Notes: a model not told the origin generated them from the sequence alone. 64,000 bases of DNA from CALFXN01 sp937957815 (GCA_036788195.1 DAIQNX010000003.1:1-64000), one strand, 5' to 3'. Positions 44,717-54,095 are shown, counted from the stretch's first letter. Translations and numbers: made by a program.

Positions 44717-45156
44717 ATCATCCCGATGGAGTCGCGATCCTCCTCGGCATCCTTTTCGGTATGTTCTATGTCCGGCAGACCGGCGAGAGTCCGGGGGGCA
44801 TCATCACCCCGGGGCTCGTCGCGATGCGTCTCTCCGATCCCGCGGCCATCGGCGTCTCCCTCGGCGTCGCCCTCGCGCTCGGCGTCGCCCTCAGGCTCCT
44901 TTTCAGGGTCATCCCCGTCTACGGCCGCCAGCGCGTCGCGCTCGCGATGGCCTGTGCGCTCGTCATCCGGCTCCTCCTTCCCGGGGAATGGTTCCGTGAA
45001 GGGACCCCCTGGCTCGGATGGGTGGCGCCGGGACTCATCGCCGCCGATGTGGAGCGGCAGGGGATTCCTGCGACTCTCTCGGGGCTCGCCTCCGTTTCGA
45101 TCGCCGTGTCCTGGGGAACGTCCCTCGTTGCCACGGTGACATCCCTGTGGAGGTGA
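44713..45156 (+). CDS. pgsC: PgsC-like poly-gamma-glutamate synthesis membrane protein
   Basis: 147 residues with about four membrane segments. The N-terminal ILLGILFGMFYVRQTGESPGGIITPGLVAM closely follows the PgsC/CapC pattern (GLYLQxTGxSPGGIIVPG). PgsC partners PgsB in the membrane to form the polymerase. Overlap with pgsB at ATGA and a seven-base gap to the next gene show tight co-expression. Length is normal for PgsC. Confidence 0.88.
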   Translation: MNHPDGVAILLGILFGMFYVRQTGESPGGIITPGLVAMRLSDPAAIGVSLGVALALGVALRLLFRVIPVYGRQRVALAMACALVIRLLLPGEWFREGTPWLGWVAPGLIAADVERQGIPATLSGLASVSIAVSWGTSLVATVTSLWR

Positions 45157-45163
45157 CGTCACC

Positions 45164-46186
45164 GTGACTCCGGAGGAATTTCTCGCGGCCCAGGCGCGCT
45201 TCGCCCGCGTTTGCCGGTTCCGTCTCGTGCTGCTCGCGTGCGTCCTCGCCGGGCTCTGGCTGCTCTCGCGGAGGGCGACGCTCACTCCGGACGAGGCCGC
45301 CCTCCGCGACAGGGTCCGTTCTGCGGAAGCGGCTCTCTCGATCATGCGATCCGCGGAGAACGCGGCGGATCCCCGGCGACTCGGCGTGATCGGTGTCGAA
45401 TGGAGCCCGATTTCGACCACGATCGGAAATCCCGCGGCGAAGCGGACGGCCGCGGATCCGCTCTGGTCCGTCGTCCTGTTGCGGGAGATGCGGCGAATGG
45501 GACTCCGGTCCGGGGATCGAGTCGCGATTCTCGCGTCGGGGTCGTTCCCGGGGTTCGTTCTCAACGCCCTTATGGCCGCCGAGTCCCTCGGATGCCATGT
45601 CCTGTTCGCGGCGTCGCTCGGCGCGTCTCAATGGGGAGCGAACGATCCCGCGTGTCCGTGGCCCCTGATGGAGATGTTTTTCCGGCGTTCGGGGTTCATC
45701 CGGACACCCGCGTCGTGGTACACGCTCGGCGGCGACGGCGAAACGGGCGGCGGCATCGGCGACGAGGGACGGATTATCCTCATGCGCGCGGCCGCGGCCG
45801 CAGGGGTTCCTGTTATCGCCGAAGGCGGATATGGCGAAGTCCTGGCGGAGAAGATACGTCGCCTCGAGGCGTTCTCTCCGCGTCTCCTCATCACGATCGG
45901 CGGATCGAGTACCTTCTTCGGCGCCGGCAACGAACACGCCGGAAACGGATTCCTTGAGAGCGGCGTTCCCGTCGGAGACGGGAGCGTCGTCGGATGGGCC
46001 ATGTCGCGCCGGATCCCGGTCTTTCACGCGATCGACTTCCGTTCGCTTTCGGAGCGTTTCGGAGTCCCGTTCGACGGGGCGTCCTCCGGACCTGCCGTGA
46101 TGCGGGCGGCGCCGGCGATCGCGGGGCTCGCGGTCTTCTTCGCAGCGCTCGCGACACACGCGCGATGGAGGATCGACCGGAGATGA
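45164..46186 (+). CDS. pgsW: PgsW-like poly-gamma-glutamate system protein
   Basis: 340 residues. One N-terminal membrane segment (LVLLACVLAGLWLL), a large soluble region, and a C-terminal membrane segment (AIAGLAVFFAALATHA). Signature stretches are GVEWSPISTTIGNPAAKRTAADPLWSVVLL and LLITIGGSSTFFGAGNE. It resembles the poly-gamma-glutamate system protein called PgsW that accompanies PgsB and PgsC in some anaerobes and may replace PgsA. Its reaction is unknown. GTG 45164 follows GGAGGTGA by seven bases; the stop overlaps the kinase start. Confidence 0.78.
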   Translation: MTPEEFLAAQARFARVCRFRLVLLACVLAGLWLLSRRATLTPDEAALRDRVRSAEAALSIMRSAENAADPRRLGVIGVEWSPISTTIGNPAAKRTAADPLWSVVLLREMRRMGLRSGDRVAILASGSFPGFVLNALMAAESLGCHVLFAASLGASQWGANDPACPWPLMEMFFRRSGFIRTPASWYTLGGDGETGGGIGDEGRIILMRAAAAAGVPVIAEGGYGEVLAEKIRRLEAFSPRLLITIGGSSTFFGAGNEHAGNGFLESGVPVGDGSVVGWAMSRRIPVFHAIDFRSLSERFGVPFDGASSGPAVMRAAPAIAGLAVFFAALATHARWRIDRR

Positions 46187-47523
46187 AGAAGGCGATTCCG
46201 AAGGGGAAAACGTTGTTCCTGACGGGAATCGTCGCGCTGATTCTCTGGGTTTTCGGACACAGGCTTCCGGTCCGGGATGTCCTCGAACTTCTCGGAACGG
46301 CCGTGGAGCGCTCCGACAGCGGGTATCTCCTCGCCGCCGCCTCGTTTCTCGTCGGCATCAACTGCCTTCGCGCGACGTGCCTGTACGTCGGCTGGTTTCT
46401 GATCGGCGACAGCCTCGCGGAGATGTTCCCCGGATGCGGACGGCCCTCACGCCTCATTCCCGTCATCGGCATTCCAGCCTGTTATTCGCTCGCGCCTTTC
46501 TTCATCGAGCGGACGTTGCTTCATTTCGGAACCCCGGCAGCGCTTTCGATCGCATCGGTCGTCCTCCTGAAATACCTCACGGCGGACATCAGGGACTGGG
46601 GCGGGCGCACGATCGCGCTCGCGATGTTCGTCTGTTCCTTCCAGTGGCTCGACGTCATGCCCTGCGTGACGGCGTGGGGCGCCGGGCGCGGGGAACTTTC
46701 GACGGCGATCAAGGCCGTCGCGGGACTCATGGGGATGGGGAAAGCGCTCGACATCGCTGGCGCGCTGATCGGGACCGGAATCTTCCTGTCGGGCGTCATC
46801 ATGACGCGACTCCTCGTGAGTTACAGCTCGCGGCTCCACCATCTCGCGCTCCTCCGCCGGCGAGAGCGGGAGCTCGCCCGGATGCGCGAGGAACGCCTCC
46901 GCGACCGAACGATCCGCGAGCAGCAACACCTCGTGCATGATCTCAAACGGCCGCTCACGGTCGTTACGGGGCTCGCCGACGTCATCCGCGAGACGGGGAG
47001 CCCGGACGCGAAGGCACACGCCGACGTTATCCTCAGGTCGTGCCGTTCGATGGACGACATGGTATCGGAGATCCTTCACGGCGAGTCGAAGCGCATCATT
47101 CCCCTCTCGGCGCTTCTCGAATACGTTCTGAGCCAGGCGAGTTCCCTCTCGTGGAGGCAGCGAGTGGTCGTCAGGGGATCGAAAGAGGATCTCGCCGTTC
47201 CGGTCGGGATCAATCTGGTGCGCCTCTCGCGCGCCATCGTCAATCTCCTCGAGAATGCCGCACGTGCGAGCGACGGAGCGATCGAACTCATTTTCGGCGT
47301 CGAGGGGGACGATGCCGTGATCTCCGTCCGCGACCACGGGCCCGGATTTCCCGAAGAGGAATCCGGAGCGGGATCGGGGTGGAATTCGACGGGGATCGGC
47401 CTCCGGTACGTTACAATGGTTGCGGACAGCCACGGCGGTTCGCTCTCGACGGGTAACGACCCGGATGGCGGAGCCGTCGCCGAACTGAGAATCCCGACGG
47501 GAAGGAGCGAACTGCGGCAATGA
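46183..47523 (+). CDS. Sensor histidine kinase
   Basis: 446 residues. About seven N-terminal membrane segments (residues 10-210) form the sensor, with no large extracytoplasmic loop, so it probably senses within or near the membrane. A short coiled linker leads to the phospho-accepting His252 (EQQHLVHDLKRPLTVV), then the N box NLLENAARAS, G1 DHGPGF and G2 STGIGLRYV. The gene overlaps pgsW (ATGA) and the response regulator (ATGA), so it is physically embedded in the pgs-like operon and likely responds to its product or substrate. Confidence 0.92.
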   Translation: MKKAIPKGKTLFLTGIVALILWVFGHRLPVRDVLELLGTAVERSDSGYLLAAASFLVGINCLRATCLYVGWFLIGDSLAEMFPGCGRPSRLIPVIGIPACYSLAPFFIERTLLHFGTPAALSIASVVLLKYLTADIRDWGGRTIALAMFVCSFQWLDVMPCVTAWGAGRGELSTAIKAVAGLMGMGKALDIAGALIGTGIFLSGVIMTRLLVSYSSRLHHLALLRRRERELARMREERLRDRTIREQQHLVHDLKRPLTVVTGLADVIRETGSPDAKAHADVILRSCRSMDDMVSEILHGESKRIIPLSALLEYVLSQASSLSWRQRVVVRGSKEDLAVPVGINLVRLSRAIVNLLENAARASDGAIELIFGVEGDDAVISVRDHGPGFPEEESGAGSGWNSTGIGLRYVTMVADSHGGSLSTGNDPDGGAVAELRIPTGRSELRQ

Positions 47524-48143
47524 CACTCCACATCGGCGTGATCGACGACGACAGGGGAATCCTCTACACGCTCGAAGCCATGGGGACGACGTCCGGATGG
47601 TGCATGCACTGCACGACGGAGCCCGAGACCTGCCTGGGCTGGGTACGCCACGACGAAATCGACATGCTCCTCGTCGACTACCACATGCCGGTCATGAACG
47701 GTCACCAGGTCATCAGGCGCGTCCGGACCCTCAGTACGCGCGTCGTTCTGATCGCGCTCACGGTCGAGGACGACCCGAACCTCGCCTCCGAACTGATCCT
47801 CGCCGGGGCGGACGATTTCATCACGAAGCCCGTGAGGCTCGCGGATTTCGCGGCTCGCGTGAGGCTTCACGAGCGTATCCTCGGGCACAGGGACCAGCTC
47901 AACTGGGAAGAACGCAAGAAGGGAGTAAGCCGCGATACGATGCGCACGGTCATGGAGTTCGTCAGAACCGCGCCCGAGCCGGTCGTCTGCGACGATGTGG
48001 CTGCCGGGTGCGGTCTCGCGTACGTCACCGCGCACAGGTATCTCGAACACCTCGCGGAGCGCGGAATCGTCATCCGGCGGGATGTCGTGGTGCAGGACGG
48101 ACGCCCGGGACGGCCGAAAGCATTTTATGAATGGCGTCCGTAA
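47520..48143 (+). CDS. Response regulator, CitB/DcuR-like
   Basis: 207 residues. N-terminal receiver domain with phospho-acceptor Asp53 (LLVDYHMPVMNG), the conserved Thr region ALTVEDD and Lys in DDFITKPVRL. The C-terminal domain has a helix-turn-helix (AAGCGLAYVTAHRYLEHLAERGIVIRR, then GRPGRPKAFYEW) typical of CitB/DcuR-type regulators of carboxylate and amino-acid metabolism. Start codon overlaps the kinase stop. It is the likely regulator of the neighbouring ggt, permease and pgs-like genes. Confidence 0.9.
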   Translation: MTLHIGVIDDDRGILYTLEAMGTTSGWCMHCTTEPETCLGWVRHDEIDMLLVDYHMPVMNGHQVIRRVRTLSTRVVLIALTVEDDPNLASELILAGADDFITKPVRLADFAARVRLHERILGHRDQLNWEERKKGVSRDTMRTVMEFVRTAPEPVVCDDVAAGCGLAYVTAHRYLEHLAERGIVIRRDVVVQDGRPGRPKAFYEWRP

Positions 48144-48211
48144 ATTTGTGCTATTATAACCTGCACTTGCGTTCAGGTTTATCCTATTTTGTGAACATGG
48201 GGGTGTTGCTG

Positions 48212-49372
48212 GTGAGAAAGGTCGTGGGATTTTTTGCCGTTGTGTGTCTGTTTTCTCTTCTTTTCGGGATTGCATGGGCTGCGGAACCGATAAAAATCGG
48301 GTATCTGGCGACGCTGACAGGCGAAGGAGCGACATGGGGAGCGCATGAACGGGACGGCGCGATTCTGGCGGTCGAAGAAATCAACGCGGCGGGCGGCCTT
48401 CTCGGACGTCCTCTCGAACTCGTGACCTACGACGTCCGCGGACGGGCGGAGGACGCCATCAACGCGGCGCGCCGGCTCGTCGAGGTGGATAAGGTCGTCG
48501 CCATAGGCGGCACCAACTACAGCGGTCTCAACATCGCGATCGGACCTATCGTCGACAAGGGCATGGTTCCGCAGATCGGCACATTCTCGACGAATCCGAC
48601 CGTAACTGTCGACCCGAAGACGCAGAAACCGCGCCCTTATTCCTTTCGGATCTGTTATACCGATCCCTATCAGGGAAAGGTCATGGCCGAGTACTTCTAC
48701 AACAAACTGAACGTCCGCAAAGCCGCGATCATTCACGACATCGGCAGTGAATACTCCGAGGGGCTCAAGGAGTACTTCGTCAAGACGTTCAAGGGACTCG
48801 GCGGCGAGATCGTCGGCGTCGAGGCGTTCCGGAGCGGCGACGTAGATTTCCGCGCGCAGATCACGAACCTCAAGAAGAGCGGTGCGGAGGGGATCGCCCT
48901 GCCTCTGCTTTACAAGGAAATGGCGCTCATCATCAAGCAGACGGCCGAAATGGGATGGAAGCCGTATTTCATCGGCGGCGACGGCTACAGCCCGAACATG
49001 TACGAAATCTGCGGCGACGCGATGGAGGGAAGCTACTGGGTGTATCACCTGAGCCCGGATGATCCGATCCTGACGCCGCTTAAGGAAAAGTTCACAAAGC
49101 GCTTCAACGCGGAACCGACGGAGATCGTCAATACGGTTGCCGCGTACGATCTGATCTACTGGGTCGCCGATGCGATCCGGCGCGCCGGGAAGGCGGAGGG
49201 ACCCGCGGTCCGCGACGCCATCGAGTCCGCGAAAGACCTGAAGCTGCTTCACTTCACGCTGACGCTCGACAAGGCGACGCACAACCCGCTGAACAAGCCC
49301 GCGGCGATCCTGCGGCAGGAAAAGGGAGTCCTCAAGTATCTCGAGACGTATCAGCCACAGACGGAGTTCTAG
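48212..49372 (+). CDS. Branched-chain amino-acid type ABC substrate-binding protein (orphan)
   Basis: 386 residues. Signal peptide (VVGFFAVVCLFSLLFGIAWA), then the Peripla_BP_6 fold: IKIGYLATLTGEGATWGAHERDGAILAVEEINAAGGLLGRPLELV. Captures amino acids or related compounds. The start is a GTG at 48212 with GGGGGTG seven bases upstream; the ATG at 48197 lacks a site. It follows the response regulator by 68 bases with no permease genes next to it. It could use the LIV permease at 59-62 kb or feed the gamma-glutamyl system. It ends in a strong terminator. Confidence 0.9.
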   Translation: MRKVVGFFAVVCLFSLLFGIAWAAEPIKIGYLATLTGEGATWGAHERDGAILAVEEINAAGGLLGRPLELVTYDVRGRAEDAINAARRLVEVDKVVAIGGTNYSGLNIAIGPIVDKGMVPQIGTFSTNPTVTVDPKTQKPRPYSFRICYTDPYQGKVMAEYFYNKLNVRKAAIIHDIGSEYSEGLKEYFVKTFKGLGGEIVGVEAFRSGDVDFRAQITNLKKSGAEGIALPLLYKEMALIIKQTAEMGWKPYFIGGDGYSPNMYEICGDAMEGSYWVYHLSPDDPILTPLKEKFTKRFNAEPTEIVNTVAAYDLIYWVADAIRRAGKAEGPAVRDAIESAKDLKLLHFTLTLDKATHNPLNKPAAILRQEKGVLKYLETYQPQTEF

Positions 49373-49421
49373 CAGAACGCAACTGTCGGGCGTGTGACGC
49401 GTCCGTCACGAAACGACGAAA

Positions 49422-49454
49422 GCCCCCGCGAGTCAGACGGCGGGGGCCTTTTTT
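49422..49454 (+). terminator. Terminator after the orphan LIV-type binding protein
   Basis: GCCCCCGC (49422-49429) pairs with GCGGGGGC (49440-49447), followed by CTTTTTT. The rest of the 242-base gap up to 49614 holds a further G-rich inverted repeat (about 49465-49500) and the minus-strand terminator of the next gene. Confidence 0.88.
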
Positions 49455-49539
49455 CATACCGGAAGGGGGGCTGCCTGAAATCTTGGAAGCAGCCCTCCCC
49501 GACCGCGGTCGCGCGCGGGAGAGCAATACGGCGGCACAG

Positions 49540-49570
49540 AAAAAGGACCGAAGGCTTGAGCCTCCGGCCC
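49540..49570 (-). terminator. Terminator of the glutamine-type binding protein gene
   Basis: Eleven pairs between 49545-49555 and 49560-49570 with a TTGA spacer. Two pairs are G-U only when read on the minus strand, and five U follow. It lies 45 bases after the gene's stop. Confidence 0.7.
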
Positions 49571-49614
49571 GGGGACTCCGATTTTACGACGGCCTCATCA
49601 GGATCGACGCCCGC

Positions 49615-50361
49615 CTACTTGAACCACTTGGCTTTCATCTTGTCGAGTTCGCCGGATGTTTTCATCGCATCGAGCGCCTTGTTGACCGCATCGACGAACG
49701 CCTTCTCGTCGAGATTCATCGCGAGCGCCTTACCGGCGCCAGTGATTTCCTGCTCGAACGCGATCCTGATCTTACCCGCGAAATCCTTCTGCTCGACGAA
49801 CTTCTTCGCGACGGGGATGTCCATGAGCGTCGCGTCGACACGGCCGAGAGAGACCTCCCGGGCGCAGTCGTCGAACTTCTGGAACGCCTTGACGGTCACG
49901 CCTTCGATCGTCTTCGCGAAGGTCTCCTGGACGGTCCCGAGCTGCGCCGCGACGCTCTTGCCCTTCAGATCGGCAAGGGTTTTCAGCGAGTCGTTGTCGG
50001 CCTTCACGAGAAAGGCGCTCATGGAGATTTCGTAGGGCGTCGAGAAGGCGACCTTCTTCGCGCGTTCGGCGGTGGCGCTCATGCCGGCGGCGATAAGATC
50101 GATCTTCTTCGAGAGCAGGGCCGGGATGAGGCTGTCGAAGGGCATGTCCACCCACTCGACCTTTTTGCCGAGCTTCGACGCGATCGCTTCGGTCATTTCG
50201 ATGTCGAATCCGACGAGGTTGTTCTTGTCGTCGCGCGACTCGTACGGAGGATACGTGCTCTCCGTTCCGACGCGGATGACTGCGTTATCGAGAACGGCGG
50301 CTCCGGCGGATGTCACCATGAGACACAGCAGTGCGGCGATTCCCAAAAGACGTTTGACCAT
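49615..50361 (-). CDS. Polar amino-acid ABC transporter substrate-binding protein
   Basis: 248 residues. Signal peptide (RLLGIAALLCLMVTSAGA) and the family 3 binding-protein signature: IRVGTESTYPPYESRDDKNNLVGFDIEMTEAIASKLG, then FDSLIPALLSKKIDLIAAGMSATAERAKKVAFSTPY. This is the GlnH/HisJ/ArtJ type, binding a polar amino acid in the periplasm. No permease or ATPase gene is linked. ATG 50361 follows GAGGAGGAG; an earlier in-frame ATG at 50400 lies in the promoter region. It has its own promoter and terminator. Confidence 0.93.
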   Translation of the reverse strand: MVKRLLGIAALLCLMVTSAGAAVLDNAVIRVGTESTYPPYESRDDKNNLVGFDIEMTEAIASKLGKKVEWVDMPFDSLIPALLSKKIDLIAAGMSATAERAKKVAFSTPYEISMSAFLVKADNDSLKTLADLKGKSVAAQLGTVQETFAKTIEGVTVKAFQKFDDCAREVSLGRVDATLMDIPVAKKFVEQKDFAGKIRIAFEQEITGAGKALAMNLDEKAFVDAVNKALDAMKTSGELDKMKAKWFK

Positions 50362-50407
50362 AAAATCTCTCCTCCTCAGTAAAATAAGGTTCATATCCAT
50401 CCTAGAA

Positions 50408-50435
50408 AGTGTACCCGCTTTTCTATGCTTGTCAA
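50408..50435 (-). promoter_or_regulatory. Promoter of the polar amino-acid binding protein gene
   Basis: A consensus TTGACA (50430-50435) and TACACT (50408-50413) on the minus strand with a 16-base spacer. The -35 box overlaps the stop codon of the VIT/VWA gene. Confidence 0.75.
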
Positions 50436-52999
50436 CGCCAGGAGAGCGTGATTCGGAGCGTCCCCTTCACGCCCTTTTCCGAGGGGTCGACGAGAACGAT
50501 CCTGAGAAGCTGACCCTTCCGGTAGAAGAGGTTGAGCGGACGTTTCCCCCCGGAGACGAGTTCCGAGAGGCGGATCCGCGCTCTGGGAGTGACCGGATCG
50601 TCGCTGAGGTAGAGGAGGAGCTGAACGTCGTCCGCGAACGGATCGCCCGAGTAGTCGGCGGCGATCCCCGAGAGGGAGGCGGTTTGCGGCAGTCCGCCGA
50701 GCTTCGTGCCGAAGTCGACGAGTACGGCCTCATTTCCCGAGAAGACGGGCGTCCCCTCGAACACCTGGAAGGTCTTTGCGGAGGGGTCCGCTTCACCGGC
50801 CTTCGATTCGTGCGCTGCGGAAGGCTGCGGCGCTCCGGCGCCGAAGCCCCCGTCGAGCATCTCGAAAGCGCCCTTTCGCATCTTCATGGCCGCGGGGGCC
50901 GGAAGCGGGGCGCCGGGAGAGAGAAACGCGTCGGACCATCCGGCCGGAAGGGCGTTCGCGACCGGAACCGTGCCCTTGATCTTCTTTCCAGCTTCGGTCC
51001 GCGTCGCGACGAACGCCGTCTCGGAGCACGCGACGCCGTATTTCAGCGACTCCGCGACAAGGAGGCCGCGAAGGAGCTTTCGCGCCTCCGCGCGGGTGTT
51101 TTCGGCGTACACCTTCGGCTTTGGCGCGTCTCCGGAGAGCGGGAGGCTGTCGGGGTCGTACCCGAGGTTCCGGAGCGCCGTGAAGAGCGATTCGCCGCTC
51201 CGTCCCGCCGTCAGGAGAAATTCGAGCCCGGTGACTCGTCCCGCTCCGGCGAGAGCCCGGATCGCCCGGGACTGTTCCGGCGTCGCATCGATGACGGCGG
51301 CGTCGATGGGGTCTTTCAGGAGCGGTGAGGAGAGCCGGAAAAACGGCGTTCCGTCTCCGGCGGGGTATGATCCGGCGATGGCGATCGACCGTTCGGGGGG
51401 AAGGTCTCCGAGATCGAGAACCGTCCGTCCGGCGCCTGCCTGGATGACGCGTCTGCCCGCGGCGATGGCGTTTTTCCGTCCGATCTCGAGAACGGCGTCC
51501 GGAATCACCGGCGCGGACCACTCCTCGAGGACCTCGGAAAATGCGGTCGTGATGTCTTCCTGTTCGGGCGAACTCGTCAGGAAGCGCGCGACGCCGCCCC
51601 CACGCTCGGCAAGCTGCGTCGCGAGGAAGGAGTTCGGCGCGGCGTCGATGCACAGGACGCTGATCCGCCGCCTTTCGGGATGTCCGAACTCCCCTTCGGC
51701 GAGCCGGAGGAGGCGTCCCTCGTCGGAGACCTGCGCGTCCGTGACGATGACGATGTTCCGCGAGAACGGCCCCTTCTCCCGCGGGATGGCGACGGCCTGC
51801 TCGAGAGCGACGCCGAGTTCGGTGCCTCCGGTGAGCCGGCTCTTCAGGACGAACTCCGTGATCTTCGCGATGTTCTCCCGCGTCGCGGGGAGCGGCTTCT
51901 CGGAATACCACATCGTGAAGTTGTGGAAGACGCCGACGGCGACGCGGTCGCGGTCCGTGAGTCCGCCGAGGAAGCGTTTCACGGTCCAGTCGGAGGATTC
52001 CCACTTCGCACCCTCCATCGAACCGGAGTGGTCGATCAGGAGGATGACCTCGCGCTGCTGCGTCGCGATTGCGCCGGGGGACGGAGGGGTGAGCGTCGCG
52101 AGGAAGAACGTCTCGCCGGTTTCCTTCGGGTCGCGGATGATCTGGAGACGCGGGGCGTCCGGATTCCGGAGAGGCGTCCAGCGGAGGACGAAATCGCGGT
52201 CGGGAATGACCTCGCCGTCCTTCAGACGGACGACGGCGCCATTCTCTCCGGGGGTTGCGGAGATCGCGTGAGACGGGCTCTCGATGCTTCCCGGCCCCGT
52301 GACCGTGAGATCGAGGGAGAAGCGGTGCCCCGGGTCGCGCATCGTGAGGAGGGGCTGTCCCTTCGCGTGGGGGGACGTCAGCTCGTCGCTGCGGACATAG
52401 CGCGGAGCCGTGGTCAGCGGGACGCGGAGGGTCCACCCCGGTCCCTCGGTCCGGGCGAGCTGGACGTACTCCGTCGTGACGCGAACGTCTTGGCCGGGAT
52501 GGATCCCGGCGACCCAGAGCGTGAAGACGTCGGGCGATTCGCGCGTCAGGAGCGTCGACTGCCGTCCCTCGGATACGGCCTGGGCGTGTTCCTTTTCGGC
52601 CTGTTCGCGCTCCTTCAGAACGGCCTCGATCCGGACGTCGCCGAACGCGACGGAAACCCTCGTGACGGCCGCGTCGCCGGGATTCGGAAAGCGGTAGACC
52701 GCCTGGATGACCGCACCGGACTGTTCCTTCGAGAAGCCGAATGTGTGCGTGACGGAGATCGACGCGAGCGGCCCGGAGAGCGACCCCGAAAGTTCCGTCC
52801 GCCGGAGCGGAACGAAAACGGGAGCTTTGTCGGCGTCCTTGTTGACGATGGTCATCGCGGCGTGTCCGTCGCCGCGGGAGTTGTAGTAATGGACGCGGTT
52901 GAACGCCGCCGGGGCGGGGGAGGCCGCGAGGATGACGGCGGTGACCGCCGCGGAAAGCGACATTCCGAATGAACGCAGGAAACGTATTCCGGTACGCAT
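50432..52999 (-). CDS. Exported VIT and von Willebrand A domain protein
   Basis: 855 residues. Signal peptide (SAAVTAVILAASPAPAA), a vault/inter-alpha-trypsin (VIT) domain at about 60-190 (SISVTHTFGFSKEQSGAVIQAVYRFPNPGDAAV), and a VWA domain from about 315 with the metal-ion site DHSGS (Asp323, Ser325, Ser327). A long C-terminal region of unknown fold follows. Bacterial VIT-VWA proteins are usually envelope proteins thought to bind partners through Mg2+. It is downstream of lemA and htpX on the same strand with 166 bases between, suggesting a shared envelope quality-control role. GAGGTGAAG precedes the ATG. Confidence 0.88.
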   Translation of the reverse strand: MRTGIRFLRSFGMSLSAAVTAVILAASPAPAAFNRVHYYNSRGDGHAAMTIVNKDADKAPVFVPLRRTELSGSLSGPLASISVTHTFGFSKEQSGAVIQAVYRFPNPGDAAVTRVSVAFGDVRIEAVLKEREQAEKEHAQAVSEGRQSTLLTRESPDVFTLWVAGIHPGQDVRVTTEYVQLARTEGPGWTLRVPLTTAPRYVRSDELTSPHAKGQPLLTMRDPGHRFSLDLTVTGPGSIESPSHAISATPGENGAVVRLKDGEVIPDRDFVLRWTPLRNPDAPRLQIIRDPKETGETFFLATLTPPSPGAIATQQREVILLIDHSGSMEGAKWESSDWTVKRFLGGLTDRDRVAVGVFHNFTMWYSEKPLPATRENIAKITEFVLKSRLTGGTELGVALEQAVAIPREKGPFSRNIVIVTDAQVSDEGRLLRLAEGEFGHPERRRISVLCIDAAPNSFLATQLAERGGGVARFLTSSPEQEDITTAFSEVLEEWSAPVIPDAVLEIGRKNAIAAGRRVIQAGAGRTVLDLGDLPPERSIAIAGSYPAGDGTPFFRLSSPLLKDPIDAAVIDATPEQSRAIRALAGAGRVTGLEFLLTAGRSGESLFTALRNLGYDPDSLPLSGDAPKPKVYAENTRAEARKLLRGLLVAESLKYGVACSETAFVATRTEAGKKIKGTVPVANALPAGWSDAFLSPGAPLPAPAAMKMRKGAFEMLDGGFGAGAPQPSAAHESKAGEADPSAKTFQVFEGTPVFSGNEAVLVDFGTKLGGLPQTASLSGIAADYSGDPFADDVQLLLYLSDDPVTPRARIRLSELVSGGKRPLNLFYRKGQLLRIVLVDPSEKGVKGTLRITLSWR

Positions 53000-53165
53000 C
53001 GGACTTCACCTCGATCATGGCCGGTTCCCGCTTCCGAAGCCCATGATCCGCTCCCGCGGGACGCGACCGTATATGATGGAATTTTACACAATGAATTCGC
53101 CGGATTACAGAGGGGAAACTGCGGAAAAAGAGCCGAACCGCGAAGGCGGAATACTCTCCCGGATG

Positions 53166-54095
53166 TCAGTGCGGGAGGGAGGAGGGGATCGAAAGGGCTT
53201 CGAGCCGCGCGATGCGGCTCTCGAGCGACGGGTGCGTGCTGAAGACGCTGTCGCGTCCCAGCTTCTTTCCCTTGAGCTGATTCACGATGAAGAGATGCTG
53301 CGTCCCGCGGTTCGCGACTTCGAGCGGCTCCGTGTCGTAGGAGAGTTTCTTCAGTGCGGAAATGAGACCGTTCGGATTCCGGGTGAGTTCGACCGCCGAG
53401 GCGTCCGCAAGGTACTCCCGCTGGCGGCTGACGGCCATCTGGATGATCGCCGCGAGGATCGGCGCGACGATGGATAGGACGACGGCGACGAGAGCGACGA
53501 TCGCCTGTCCGCCGCCGCTTCCCTTGCCGGAGCTGCGTCGGCGCCCGCCGCCCCGGATGACGCTTCGGCGCATGACGTCGCAGAGCAGGACGATCGCGCC
53601 GACCATGACCGCCATGAGCGTCGCGAATCTGATGTCGTAGTTCCGGACGTGGGACATTTCGTGCGCCATGACGCCCTGAAGCTCGTCGCGCGTACACTTT
53701 TCGAGAAGTCCTCGCGTAATCGCGACGCTCGCCCGTGAAGGATCTCTGCCGGTCGCGAACGCGTTCGTCGCCGTGTCTTCGATGAGATAGACGCGCGGCA
53801 TCGGAATTCCGCCGGCGATCGAGAGCTCTTCGACGACGTTCCAGAGCTGCGGGAAATCGGAATGGGAGATCTCGCGGGCTCCGCTCATCGAAAGGACGAT
53901 GCCGTCGCCCTGCGTCCACGCGATCAGCCCGTAGAGGCCGCCGACGACGAGGGCGACGACGAGCCCTCCCTGCCACGATTCTGCGAAATAGGTCCCGATG
54001 ACGCCCCCGACGAGGATGAAGAACAGCGTCATCACGATGAACAGAAGGATGCTGACGCGCCTGTTGTGCGTGATCAGACGGTCGAAGTTCGCCAT
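53166..54095 (-). CDS. htpX: M48 membrane zinc peptidase HtpX
   Basis: 309 residues. Two N-terminal membrane segments (ILLFIVMTLFFILVGGVIGTYF; LVVALVVGGLYGLIAW), the zinc motif HEMSH at residues 145-149, two further hydrophobic segments and the second-ligand region RQREYLADASAVELT. It degrades misfolded membrane proteins. A Gly/Ser/Arg-rich insert (GGGRRRSSGKGSGGG) precedes the third membrane part. It follows lemA by 31 bases, the common bacterial lemA-htpX pairing. Confidence 0.95.
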   Translation of the reverse strand: MANFDRLITHNRRVSILLFIVMTLFFILVGGVIGTYFAESWQGGLVVALVVGGLYGLIAWTQGDGIVLSMSGAREISHSDFPQLWNVVEELSIAGGIPMPRVYLIEDTATNAFATGRDPSRASVAITRGLLEKCTRDELQGVMAHEMSHVRNYDIRFATLMAVMVGAIVLLCDVMRRSVIRGGGRRRSSGKGSGGGQAIVALVAVVLSIVAPILAAIIQMAVSRQREYLADASAVELTRNPNGLISALKKLSYDTEPLEVANRGTQHLFIVNQLKGKKLGRDSVFSTHPSLESRIARLEALSIPSSLPH

